Assembly: GCF_051014685.1 (NCBI RefSeq) | Contig: NW_027478514.1 | Span: 867,281 to 931,280, forward strand | Direction of reading: 5' to 3' | DNA from: Ptiloglossa arizonensis | Taxonomy: Eukaryota; Arthropoda; Insecta; Hymenoptera; Colletidae | Length of the DNA: 64,000 nucleotides | Shown here: piece after piece, positions 40,701-52,628 of the stretch | Layout: each line of letters opens with the position of its first letter | Numbering within the stretch: the first letter of the stretch is position 1 | Notes under the pieces: model-generated | What the model was told of the DNA's origin: nothing | The model's input: the letters and a program-made list of their open reading frames with translations, nothing else | The model's database searches: none | Position numbers and translations under genes: made by a program

Positions 40701-42900
40701 TGATTCCCGAAACCAATAACTACAAAGGCCTATGGGAAAAATAAACATGCCGTTGTAATCGTGCGAGTTTCTACTTTCAGATGCAACAGGAATTTCTCGA
40801 GATCGTGAATCCGTTCGCGAGGTATGCGAGTTTGAAGTTAAGGAACGGTTGGGAAACCTTCAAAATTTTCGCATGTCTGATACTCGAAACCAATAACTAC
40901 TATGGCCTAGGGCAAAAATACACACACCGCTGTAATCGGGCGAGTTTCTGCTTTCAGATGCAACAAGAATTTCTCGAGTTCGTCAGTTCGTTCGCGAGAT
41001 ATGGGAGTTTGAAGTTAAGGAATGGTTGAGAAACCATCAAAATTTTAGCTGGTCTGATACTCGAAACCGTAACTGGAATGGCCTAGGGGAAAAGTACACA
41101 CACCGCTGTAATCGGGCGAGTTTCTGCTTTCAGATGCAACAAGAATTTCTCGAGTTCGTCAGTTCGTTCGCGAGATATGGGAGTTTGAAGTTAAGGAACG
41201 CTTGAGCAACCATCAAAATTTTCGCAAGTCTGATACTCGAAACCAATAACTACTGTGGCCTAGGGGAAAAGAACACACACCATTGTAATCGGGCGTGTTT
41301 CTACTTTCAGATGCAACAGGAATTTCTCGAGATCGTGAATCCGTTCGCGAGATATGGGAGTTTGAAATTAAGGAATGGTTGAGAAACCATCAAAATTTTC
41401 GCAAGTCTGATTCCCGAAACCAATAACTACAAAGGCCTAGGGGAGAAATACACATGCGGTTGTAATCGTGCGTGTTTCTACTTTCAGATGCAACAGGAAT
41501 TTCTCGAGATCGTCAATCCGTTCGCGAGATATGGGAGTTTGAAGTTAAGGAACGGTAGAGAAACCATCAAAATTTTCGCAAGTCTGATGCTCGAAACCAA
41601 TAACTACTATGGCCTAGGGCAAAAATACTCATACCGTTGTAATCGGGCGAGTTTCTGCTTTCAGATGCAATAAGAATTTCTCGAGTTCGTCAATCCGTTC
41701 GCGTGATATGGCAGTTTGAAGTAAAGGAATGGTTGAGAAACCATCAAAATTTTCGCAAGTCTGATTCCCGAAACCAATAACTACAAACGCCTAGGGGAGA
41801 AATACACATGCAGTTGTAATCGTGCGAGTTTCTACTTTCGGATGCAACAGGAATTTCTCGAGTTCGTGAATCCGTTCGCGAGATATGGAAGTTTGAAGTT
41901 AAGGAACGCTTGAGCAACCATCAAAATTTTCGCAAGTCTGATACTCGAAACCAATAACTACTGTGGCCTAGGGGAAAAGAACACACACTATTGTAATCGG
42001 GCGTGCATCTACTTTCAGATGCAACAGGAATTTCTCGAGATCGTCAATCCGTTCCCGACTATGGGAGTTTGAATTTAAGGAACGGTTGAGAAACCATCAA
42101 AATTTTCGCAAGTCTGATACTCGAAACCAATAACTACTATGGCCTAGGGCAAAAATACACATACCGTTGTAATCGGGCGAGTTTCTGCTTTCAGATGCAA
42201 TAGGAATTTCTCGAGTTCGTCAATCCGTTCGCGTGATATGGGAGTTTGAAGTAAACGAATGGTTGAGAAACCATCAAAATTTTCGCATGTCTGATACTCG
42301 AAACCAATAACTACTATGGTCTAGGGGAAAAATACACACACCATTGTAATAGGGCGAGTTTCTTCTTTCCGATGCAACAGGTATTTCTCGAGTTCGTCAA
42401 ATCGTTCGTGAGATACGGGAGTTTGAAATTAAGGAATGGTTGAGAAACCATCAAAAATTTCGCTGGTCTGATACTCGAAACCAATAACTGGAATACCCTA
42501 GGGGAAAAGCACACTTACCGCTATATTCGGGCGAGTTTCTACTTTCAGATGCAACAGGAATTTCTCGAGTTCGTCAATTCGTTCGCGAGATATGAGTGTT
42601 TGAAATTAAGGAATGGTTGAGAAGCCATCAAAATTTTCGCAAGTCTGATACTCGAAACCAATAACTACTATGGCCTAGCGCAAAAATACACACACCGCTG
42701 TAATCGGGCGAGTTTCTTCTTTCAGATGCAACAAGAATTTCTCGTGTTCGTCAATTCGTTCGCGAGATATGGGAGTTTGAAGTTAAGGAATGGTTGAGAA
42801 ACCATCAAAATTATCGCTGGTCTGATACTCGAAACCAATAACCGGAGTGGCCTAGGGGAAAAGTACACACATGTCGTTGTAATCGGGCGTGTTTCTACTT
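37791..42900 (+). repeat. 29-monomer stretch missing from the second macro-copy
   Basis: This stretch lies between two blocks that are joined directly in the second copy at about 57.06-57.08 kb. It holds mixed monomers, two similar subblocks 1,416 bp (8 monomers) apart (around 39096 and 40512), and copies where the repeat's TGA codon is lost. One monomer near 42.05 kb reads TTCCCGACTATGGG, one base short. It includes the second full CENP-B-box-like site. No genes. Confidence 0.8.
42404..42420 (+). other. Complete CENP-B-box-like site (minimal pattern match)
   Basis: The 17 bases GTTCGTGAGATACGGGA match nTTCGnnnnAnnCGGGn at all nine fixed positions. TTCG is at 42405-42408, A at 42413 and CGGG at 42416-42419. 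The monomer also differs from the 17981 site at an unconstrained position (TGAG for CGAG). Both monomers share TTTCTTCTTTCC- or TACTTTCCGATG-type neighbourhoods and GAAATTAAGG, so they may be related copies. Confidence 0.6.
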
Positions 42901-44720
42901 TCAGATGCAACAGGAATTTCTCGAGTTCATCAATCCGTTCGCGAGATATGGGAGTTTGAAGTTAGGGAATGGTTGAGAAACCATCAAAATTTTCGCTGGT
43001 CTGATACTCGAAACCAATAACTGGAATGGCCTAGGGGAAAAGTACACACACCACTGTAATCGGGCGTGTTTCTACTTTGAGATGCAACAGGAGTTTCTCG
43101 AGTTCGTCAATCCATTCGCGAGATATGGGAGTTTGAAGTTAAGGAATGTTTGAGGAACCATCAAAATTTTTGCAAGTCTGATTCCCGAAACCAATAACTA
43201 CCATGGCCTAGGGGAAAAGTACACTTACCGCTGTATTCCGGCGAGATTCTACTTTCAGATGCAACAGGAATTTCTCGAGTTCGTCAATCCGTTCGCGAGA
43301 TATGGGAGTTTGAAGTTAGGGAATGGTTGAGAAACCATCAAAATTTTCGCTGGTCTGATACTCGAAACCAATAACTGGAATGGCGTAGGGGAAAAGAACA
43401 CACACCATTGTAATCGGGCGTGTTTCTACTTTCAGATGCAACAGGAATTTCTCGAGATCGTCAATCCGTTCCCGAGATATGGGAGTTTGAAGTTAAGGAA
43501 TGGTTGAGAGACCATCAAAATTTTGGCAAGCCTGATTCCCGAAACCAATAACCACAAAGGCCTGGGGGAAAAATACATAAGCCGTTGTAATCGTGCGAGT
43601 TTCTACTTTCAGATGCAACAGGAATTTCTCGAGTTCGTGAATCCGTTCGCGAGATATGGGAGTTTGAAGTTAAGGAACGCTTGAGCAACCATCAAAATTT
43701 TCGCAAGTCTGATACTCGAAACCAATAATTACTATGGCCTAGGGGAAAAATACACACACCGCTGTAATCGGGCGAGTTTCTTCTTTCAGATGCAACAAGA
43801 ATTTCTCTTGTTCGTCAATTCGTTCGCGAGATATGGGAGTTTGAAGTTAAGGGATGGTTGAGAAACCATCAAAATTATCGCTGGTCTGATACTCGGAACT
43901 AGTAACTGGAGTGGCCTAGGGGAAAAGTACACACACCACTGTAATCGGGCGTGTTTCTACTTTCAGATGCAACAGGAATTTCTCGCGATCGTCAATCCGT
44001 TCGCGAGATATGGGAGTTTGAAGTTAAGGAACGGTTGGGAAACCATCAAAATTTTCGCAAGTCTGATTCCCGAAACCAATAACTACAAAGGCCTAGGGGA
44101 AAAATACACATGCAGTTGTAATCGTGCGAGTTTCTGCTTTCAGATGCAACAGGAATTTCTCGAGTTCGTCAATCCGTTCGCGAGATATGGGAGTTTGAAG
44201 TTAAGGAACGCTTGAGCAACCATCAAAATTTTCGCAAGTCTGATACTCGAAACCAATAACTACTATGGCCTAGGGGAAAAGAACACACACCATTGTAATC
44301 GGGCGTGTTTCTACTTTCACATGCAACAGGAATTTCTCGAGATCGTCAATCCGTTCCCGAGATATGGGAGTTTGAAGTTAAGGAACGGTTAGGAAACCAT
44401 CAAAATTTTCGCAAGTCTGTTTCCCGATACCAATAACTACAAAGGCCTAGGGGAAAAATACACATGCAGTTGTAATCGTGCGAGTTTCTGCTTTCAGATG
44501 CAACAGGAATTTCTCGAGTTCGTCAATCCGTTCGCGAGATATGGGAGTTTGAAGTTAAGGAACGCTTGAGCAACCATCAAAATTTTCGCAAGTCTGATTC
44601 CCGAAACCAATAACTACAAAGGCCTAGAGGAAAAATACACATGCAGTTGTAATCGTGCGAGTTTCTGCTTTCAGATGCAATAGGAATTTCTCGAGTTCGT
44701 CAATCCGTTCGCGAGATATG
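42901..44720 (+). repeat. Ten-monomer block, copy 1 (partner 57061-58880)
   Basis: Offset 14,160 bp (80 monomers). Markers in order: GAGTTCATCAATCC, GTTAGGGAATGG, CTACTTTGAGATG, AACTACCATGGCC, TTTTGGCAAGCCTG, CTCGGAACTAGTAAC, TTCTCGCGATCGTC and AACGGTTAGGAAACC. A few bases differ near the right end, for example GCAGTTG here and GCAGCTG at 58803. Confidence 0.88.
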
Positions 44721-46140
44721 GGAGTTTGAAGTTAAGGAACGCTTGAGCAACCATCAAAATTTTCGCAAGTCTGATACTCGAAACCAATAACTACTATGGC
44801 CTAGGGGAAAAGAACACACACCATTGTAATCTGGCGTGTTTCTACTTTCACATGCAACAGGAATTTCTCGAGATCGTCAATCCGTTCCCGAGATATGGGA
44901 GTTTGAAATTAAGGAATGGTTGAGAAACCATCAAAATTTTTGCAAGTCTGATTCCCGAAACCAATAACTACAAAGGCCTGGGGGTAAAATACACATACCG
45001 CTGTATTCGGGCGAGTTTCTACTTTCAGATGCAACAGGAATTTCCCGAGTTCGTCAATTCGTTCGCGAGATATGGGAGTTTGAAATTAAGGAATGGTTGA
45101 GAAACCATCAAAATTTTCGCAAGTCTGATACTCGAAACAAATAACTACTATGGCCTAGGGCATATATACAAACACCGCTGTAATCGGGCGAGTTTCTTCA
45201 TTCAGATGCAACAAGAATTTCTCGTGTTCGTCAATTCGTTCGCGAGATATGGGAGTTTGAAGTTAAGGGATGGTTGAGAAACCATCAAAATTATCGCTGG
45301 TCTGATACTCGGAACTAGTAACTGGAGTGGCCTAGGGGAAAAGTACACACACCACTGTAATCGGGCGTGTTTCTACTTTCAGATGCAACAGGAATTTCTC
45401 GAGATCGTCAATCCGTTCGCGAGATATGGGAGTTTGAAGTTAAGGAACGGTTGGGAAACCATCAAAATTTTCGCAAGTCTGATTCCCGAAACCAATAACT
45501 ACAAAGGCCTAGGGGAAAAATACACATGCAGCTGTAATCGTGCGAGTTTCTGCTTTCAGATGCAACAGGAATTTCTCGAGTTCGGCAATCCGTTCGCGAG
45601 ATATGGGAGTTTGAAGTTAAGGAACGCTTGAGCAACCATCAAAATTTTCGCAAGTCTGATACTCGAAACCAATAACTACTATGGCCTAGGGGAAAAGAAC
45701 ACATACCATTGTAATCGGGCGTGTTTCTACTTTCACATGCAACAGGAATTTCTCGAGATCGTTAATCCGTTCCCGAGATATGGGAGTTTGAAGTTAAGGA
45801 ATGGTTGAGAAACCATCAAAATTTTCGACGGTCTGATACTCGAAACCAATAACTGGAATGGCCTAGGGGAAAAGTACACTTACCGCTGTATTCGGGCGAG
45901 TTTCTACTTTCAGATGAGACAGGAATTTCTCGAGTTCGTCAATCCGTTCGCGAGATATGGGAGTTTGAAGTTAAGGAATGGTTGAGAAACCATCAAAATT
46001 TTCGCTGGTCTGATACTCGAAACCAATAACTACTATGGCCTAGGGGAAAAGTACACACACCATTGTAATCGGGCGAGTTTCTACTTTCAGATGCAACAGG
46101 AATTTCTCGAGTTCGTCAATCCGTTCGCGAGATATGGGAG
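44721..46140 (+). repeat. Eight-monomer stretch absent from the second macro-copy
   Basis: Contains a partial repeat of the preceding block: the CTCGGAACTAGTAAC monomer recurs 1,416 bp (8 monomers) after its copy near 43.89 kb, and near-identical 82-codon open stretches begin at 43967 and 45383. The second macro-copy passes directly from the 44.72-kb equivalent to the 46.14-kb equivalent, so it either lost this unit or never gained it. Confidence 0.8.
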
Positions 46141-47990
46141 TTTCAAGTTAAGGAACGCTTGAGCAACCATCAAAATTTTCGCAAGTCTGATACTCGAAAC
46201 CAATGACTACTATGGCCTAGGGGAAAAGTACAGACACCATTGTAATCGGGCGAGTTTCTACTTTCAGATGCAACATGAATTTCTCGAGTTCGTCAATCCA
46301 TTCGCGAGATATGGGAGTTTGAAGTTAAGGAATGTTTGAGGAACCATCAAAATTTTCGACGGTCTGATACTCGAAACCAATAACTGGAATGGCCTAGGGG
46401 AAAAGTACACTTACCGCTGTATTCGGGCGAGTTTCTACTTTCAGATGAGACAGGAATTTCTCGAGGTCGTCAATCCGTTCGCGAGATATGGGAGTTTGAA
46501 GTTAAGGAATGGTTGAGAATACATCAAAATTTTCGCTGGTCTGATACTCGAAACCAATAACTACTATGGCCTAGGGGAAAAGTACACACACCATTGTAAT
46601 CGGGCGAGTTTCTGCTTTCTGATGCAATAGGAATTTCTCGAGTTGGTCAATCCGTTCGCGTGATATGGGAGATTGAAGTAAAGGAATGGTTGAGAAACCA
46701 TCAAAATTTTCGCATGTCTGATACTCGAAACCAATAACTACAATGGCCTAGGGGAAAAGAACACACACCACTGTAATCGGGCGAGTTTCTTCTTTCAGAT
46801 GCAACAAGAATTTCTCTTGTTCGTCAATTCGTTCGCGAGATATGGGAGTTTGAAGTTAAGGGATGGTTGAGAAACCATCAAAATTATCGCTGGTCTGATA
46901 CTCGGAACTAGTAACTGGAGTGGCCTAGGGGAAAAGTACACACACCACTGTAATCGGGCGTGTTTCTACTTTCAGATGCAACAGGAATTTCTCGAGATCG
47001 TCAATCCGTTCGCGAGATATGGGAGTTTGAAGTTAAGGAACGGTTGGGAAACCATCAAAATTTTCGCAAGTCTGATTCCCGAAACCAATAACTACAAAGG
47101 CCTAGGGGAAAAATACACATGCAGTTGTAATCGTGCGAGTTTCTGCTTTCAGATGCAACAGGAATTTCTCGAGTTCGTCAATCCGTTCGCGATATATGGG
47201 AGTTTGAAGTTAAGGAACGCTTGAGCAACCATCAAAATTTTCGCAAGTCTGAAACTCGAAACCAATAACTACTATGGCCTAGGGGAAAAGAACACACACC
47301 ATTGTAATCGGGCGTGTTTCTACTTTCACATGCAACAGGAATTTCTCGAGATCGTCAATCCGTTCCCTAGATATGGGAGTTTGAAGTTAAGGAATGGTTG
47401 AGAAACCATCAAAATTTTCGACGGTCTGATACTCGAAACCAATAACTGGAATGGCCTAGGGGAAAAGTACACTTACCGCTGTATTCGGGCGAGTTTCTAC
47501 TTTCAGATGAGACAGGAATTTCTCGAGTTCGTCAATCCGTTCGCGAGATATGGGACTTTGAAGTTAAGGAATGGTTGAGAAACCATCAAAATTTTCGCTG
47601 GTCTGATACTCGAAACCAATAACTACTATGGCCTAGGGGAAAAGTACACACACCATTGTAATCGGGCGAGTTTCTACTTTCAGATGCAACAGGAATTTCT
47701 CGAGTTCGTCAATCCGTTCGCGAGATATGGGAGTTTGAAATTAAGGAACGCTTGAGCAACCATCAAAATTTTCGCAAGTCTGATACTCGAAACCAATGAC
47801 TACTATGGCCTAGGGGAAAAGTACACACACCATTGTAATCGGGCGAGTTTCTACATTCAGATGCAACAGGAATTTCTCGAGTTCGTCAATCCATTCGCGA
47901 GATATGGGAGTTCGAAGTTAAGGAATGTTTGAGGAACCATCAAAATTTTCGCAAGTCTGATTCCCGAAACCAATAACAACTATGGCCTAG
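46141..47990 (+). repeat. Ten-monomer block, copy 1 (partner 58885-60735)
   Basis: Offset 12,744 bp (72 monomers). Markers: GAGTTTCAAGTTAAGG, CAATGACTACTATGG, AGTACAGACACC, CAACATGAATTTC, TTCGACGGTCTG, GAGAATACATC, GAGTTGGTCAATCC and AATAACAACTATGG. About six scattered differences are visible, making this pair somewhat less similar than the 33.3-37.8 kb pair. Confidence 0.87.
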
Positions 47991-48350
47991 GGCAAAAATA
48001 CACATACCGTTGTAATCGGGCGAGTTTCTGCTTTCAGATGCAATAGGAATTTCTCGAGTTGGTCAATCCGTTCGCGTGATATGGGAGATTGAAGTAAAGG
48101 AATGGTTGAGAAACCATCAAAATTTTCGCATGTCTGATACTCGAAACCAATAACTACAATGGCCTAGGGGAAAAGAACACACACCATTGTAATCGGGCGT
48201 GTTTCTACTTTCAGATGCAACAGGAATTTCTCGAGATCGTCAATCCGTTCCCGAGATATGGGAGTTTGAAGTTAAGGAATGGTTGAGAGACCATCAAAAT
48301 TTTGGCAAGGCTGATTCCCGAAACCAATAACCACAAAGGCCTGGGGGAAA

Positions 48351-48965
48351 AATACATAAGCCGTTGTAATCGTGCGAGTTTCTACTTTCAGATGCAACAG
48401 GAATTTCTCGAGTTCGTGAATCCATTCGCGAGATATAGGAGTTCGAATTTAAGGAATGGTTGAGAAACCATCAAAATTTTCGCAAGTCTGATAATCGAAA
48501 CCAATAACTACTATGGCCTAGGGGAAAAGTACACACACCATTGTAATCGGGCGAGTTTCTACTTTCAGATGCAACAGGAATTTCTCGAGTTCGTCAATCC
48601 GTTCGCGAGATATGGGATTTTGAAGTTAGGGAATGGTTGAGAAACCATCAAAATTTTCGCTGGTCTGATACTCGAAACCAATAACTGGAATGGCCTAGGG
48701 GAAAAGTACACACACCACTGAAATCGGGCGTGTTTCTACTTTGAGATGCAACAGGAGTTTCTCGAGTTCGTCAATCCATTCGCGAGATATGGGAGTTTGA
48801 AGTTAAAGAATGTTTGAGGAACCATCAAAATTTTTGCAAGTCTGATTCCCGAAACCAATAACTACAAAGGCCTAGGGGAAAAATACACATACCGTTGTAA
48901 TCGGGCGAGTTTCTACTTTCGGATGCAACAGGAATTTCTCGAGTTCGTCAATCCGTTCGCGAGAT
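48351..48965 (+). repeat. Three-monomer block, copy 1 (partner 60741-61355)
   Basis: Offset 12,390 bp (70 monomers). Markers: AATACATAAGCCG, GATATAGGAGTTCG, GATATGGGATTTTG, CTTTGAGATGCAAC and GTTAAAGAATGTTTG. Homology stops where GGACTTTGAAGATAAGG begins here and GGAGTTCGAAGTTAAGG begins in the partner. This is the right edge of the 165-monomer unit. Confidence 0.85.
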
Positions 48966-50779
48966 ATGGGACTTTGAAGATAAGGAATGGTTGAGAAACC
49001 ATCAAAATTTTCGCAACTCTGATACTCGAAACCAATAACTACTATGGCCGAGGGCTAAAATACACATACCGCTGTAATCGGGCGAGCTTCTACTTTCAGA
49101 TGCAACAGGAATTTCTCGAGTTCGTCAATCCGTTAGCGAGATATGGGACTTTGAAGATAAGGAATGGTTGTGAAACCATCAAAATTATCGCTGGTCTGAT
49201 ACTCGAAACCAATAACTCGAGTGGCCTAGGGGAAAAGTACACACACCACTGTAATCGGGCGTGTTTCTACTTTCAGATGCAACAGGAATTTCTCGAGTTC
49301 GTCATTCCGTTCGCGAGATATGGGAGTTTGAATTTAAGGAATGGTTGAGAAACCATCAAAATTTTCGCAAGTCTGATACTCGAAACCAATAACTACTATG
49401 GCCGAGGGCTGAAGTACACATACCGCTGTAATCGGGCGAGCTTCTACTTTCAGATGCAACAGGAATTTCTCGAGTTCGTCAATCCGTTCGCGAGATATGG
49501 GACTTTGAAGATAAGGAATGGTTGAGAAACCATCAAAATTATCGCTGGTCTGATACTCGAAACCAATAACTCGAGTGGCCTAGGGGAAAAGTACACACAC
49601 CACTGTAATCGGGCGTGTTTCTACTTTCAGATGCAACAGGAATTTCTCGAGTTCGTCAAACCGTTCGCGGGATATGGGATTTTGAAGTTAAGGAATGGTG
49701 GAGAAACCATCAAAATTTTCGCTGGTGTGATACTGGAAACCAATAACTACTATGGCATAGGGCAAAAATACACACACCGATGTAACCGGGCGAGTTTCTG
49801 CTTTCAGATGCAATAAGAATTTCTCGAGTTCGTCAGTTCGTTCGCTAGATATGGGAGTTCGAAATTAAGGAATGGTTGAGAAACCATCAAAATTTTCGCA
49901 ACTCTGATACTCGAAACCAATAACTACTATGGCCTAGGGCAAAAATACACATACCGTTGTAATCGGGCGAGCTTCTGCTTTCAGATGCAACAAGATTTTC
50001 TCGAGTTCGTCAATCCGTTCGCGAGATATGGGAGTTTGAAGTTGAGGAATGGTTGAGAAACCATCAAAATTTTCGCAAGTCTGATAATCGAAACCAATAA
50101 CTACTATGGCCCAGGGGAAAAGTACACTCACCATTGTAATCGGGCGAGTTTCTACTTTCAGATGCAACAGCAATTTCTCGAGATCGTCAATCCGTTCGCG
50201 AGATATGGGAGTTTGAAATTAAGGAATGGATGAGAAACCATCAAAATATTCGCAACCCTGATACTCGAAACCAATAACTACTATGGCCTAGGGCAAAAAT
50301 ACACATACCGCTGTAATCGGGCGAGTTTCTACTTTCAGATGCAACAGGAATTTCTCGAGTTCGTCAATCCGTTCGCGAGATATGCGAGTTTGAAGTTAAG
50401 GAATGGTTGAGAAACCATCAAAATTTTCGCTGGTCTGATACTCGAAACCAATAACTGGAATGGCCTAGGGGAAAAGTACACATACCATTGTAATGGGGCG
50501 AGTTTCTACTTTCCGATGCAACAGGAATTTCTCGAGATCGTCAATTCGTTCGCGAGATATGGGAGTTTGAAATTAAGGAATGGTTGAGAAACCATCAAAA
50601 TTTTCGCATGTCTGATACTCGAAACCAATAACTACAATGGCCTAGGGGAAAAATACACGTACCGTTGTAATCGGGCGAATTTCTACTTTCAGATGAAACA
50701 GGAATTTCTCGAGTTCGTCTATCCGTTCGCGAGATATGGGAGTTTGAAGTTAAGGAATGGTTGAGAAACCATCAAAATT

Positions 50780-51487
50780 TTCGCTGGTCTGATACTCGAA
50801 ACCAATAACTGGAATGGCCTAGGGGAAAAGTACACATACCATTGTAATGGCTCGAGTTTCTACTTTCCGATGCAACAGGAATTTCTCGAGTTCGTCAATT
50901 CGTTCGCGAGATATGGGTGTTTGAAATTAAGGAATGGTTGAGAAACCATCAAAATTTTCGCATGTCTGATACTCGAAACCAATAACTATTATGGCCTATG
51001 GCAAAAATACACACACCGCTGTAATCGGGCGAGTTTCTTCTTTCAGATGCAACAAAAATTTCTCGTGTTCGTCAATTCGTTCGTGAGATATGGGAGTTTG
51101 AAGTTAAGGAATTGTTGAGAAACCATCAAAATTCTCGCAAGTCTGATACTCGAAACCAATAACTACTATGGCCTAGGGCAAAAATACACACACCGCTTTA
51201 ATCGGGCGAGTTTCTGCTTTCAGATGCAACAGGAATTTCTCGAGTTCGTCAATCAGTTCGCGAGATATGGGAGTTTGAAGTTAAGGAATGGTTGAGAAAC
51301 CATCAAAATTTTCGCTGGTCTGATACTCGAAACCAATAACTGGAATGGCCTAGGGGAAAAGTACACACACCACTGTAATCGGGCGAGTTTCTGCTTCCAG
51401 ATGCAACAGGAATTTCTCGAGTTCGTCAATCAGTTCGCGAGATATGGGGGTTTGAAGTTAAGGAATGGTTGAGAAACCATCAAAATT
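50780..51487 (+). repeat. Four-monomer (708-bp) tandem duplication, copy 1
   Basis: CATACCATTGTAATGGCTCG at about 50836 recurs 708 bp later, followed in both by TATTATGGCCTATGG, CAACAAAAATTTC, GTTAAGGAATTGTTG and the GCTTCCAGATG monomer. The equivalent stretch near 30.6-31.3 kb exists only once, so this duplication is specific to the second macro-copy. The two units differ at several bases, for example CGCTTTAATC against CGCTGTAATC. Confidence 0.85.
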
Positions 51488-52195
51488 TTCGCTGGTCTGA
51501 TACTCGAAACCAATAACTGGAATGGCCTAGGGGAAAAGTACACATACCATTGTAATGGCTCGAGTTTCTACTTTCCGATGCAACAGGAATTTCTCGAGTT
51601 CGTCAATTCGTTCGCGAGATATGGGAGTTTGAAATTAAGGAATGGTTGAGAAACCATCAAAATTTTCGCATGTCTGACACTCGAAACCAATAACTATTAT
51701 GGCCTATGGCAAAAATACACACACCGCTGTAATCGGGCGAGTTTCTTCTTTCAGATGCAACAAAAATTTCTCGTGTTCGTCAATTCGTTCGCGAGATATG
51801 GGAGTTTGAAGTTAAGGAATTGTTGAGAAACCATCAAAATTCTCGCAAGTCTGATACTCGAAACCAATAACTACTATGGCCTAGGGCAAAAATACACACA
51901 CCGCTGTAATCGGGCGAGTTTCTGCTTTCAGATGCAACAGGAATTTCTCGAGTTCGTCAATCAGTTCGCGAGATATGGGAGTTTGAAGTTAAGGAATGGT
52001 TGAGAAACCATCAAAATTTTCGCTGGTCTGATACTCGAAACCAATAACTGGAATGGCCTAGGGGAAAAGTACACACACCACTGTAATCGGGCGAGTTTCT
52101 GCTTCCAGATGCAACAGGAATTTCTCGAGTTCGTCAATCAGTTCGCGAGATATGGGGGTTTGAAGTTAAGGAATGGTTGAGAAACCATCAAAAAT
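51488..52195 (+). repeat. Four-monomer (708-bp) tandem duplication, copy 2
   Basis: Follows directly on the first unit with the same marker order. It carries TGTCTGACACTCG, which also occurs at 25.48 and 30.79 kb but not in the preceding unit. So this unit may be the original and the other the added, or converted, copy. Confidence 0.83.
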
Positions 52196-52628
52196 TTCGC
52201 TGGTCTGGTACTCGAAACCAATAACTGGAATGGCCTAGGGGAAAAGTACACACACCATTGTAATCGGGCGAGTTTCTACTTTCAGATGCAACACGAATTT
52301 CTAGAGATCGTCAATCCGTTCGCGATATATGGGAGTTTGAAGTTAAGGAATGGTGGAGAAACCATCAAAATTTTCGCTGATGTGATACTGGAAACCAATA
52401 ACTACTATGGCATAGGGCAAAAATACACACACCGATGTAACCGGGCGAGTTTCTGCTTTCAGATGCAATAAGAATTTCTCGAGTTCGTCAGTTCGTTCGC
52501 TAGATATGGGAGTTCGAAATTAAGGAATGGTTGAGAAACCATCAAAATTTTCGCAACTCTGATACTCGAAACCAATAACTACTATGGCCTAGGGCAAAAA
52601 TACACACACCGCTGTAATCGGGCGAGTT

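Larger units (their letters stand above)
48970..52628 (+). repeat. Start of the second macro-copy
   Basis: Begins with monomers matching 19.80-20.7 kb (offset 29,205 bp), then follows the order of 29.45-31.6 kb (offset 20,178 bp, then 20,886 bp after a 4-monomer gain). At 52286-52640 it skips 9 monomers relative to 31400-33347. Private changes include AATCCGTTAGCG at 49132 and CAACACGAATTTC at 52292. No genes. Confidence 0.85.
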
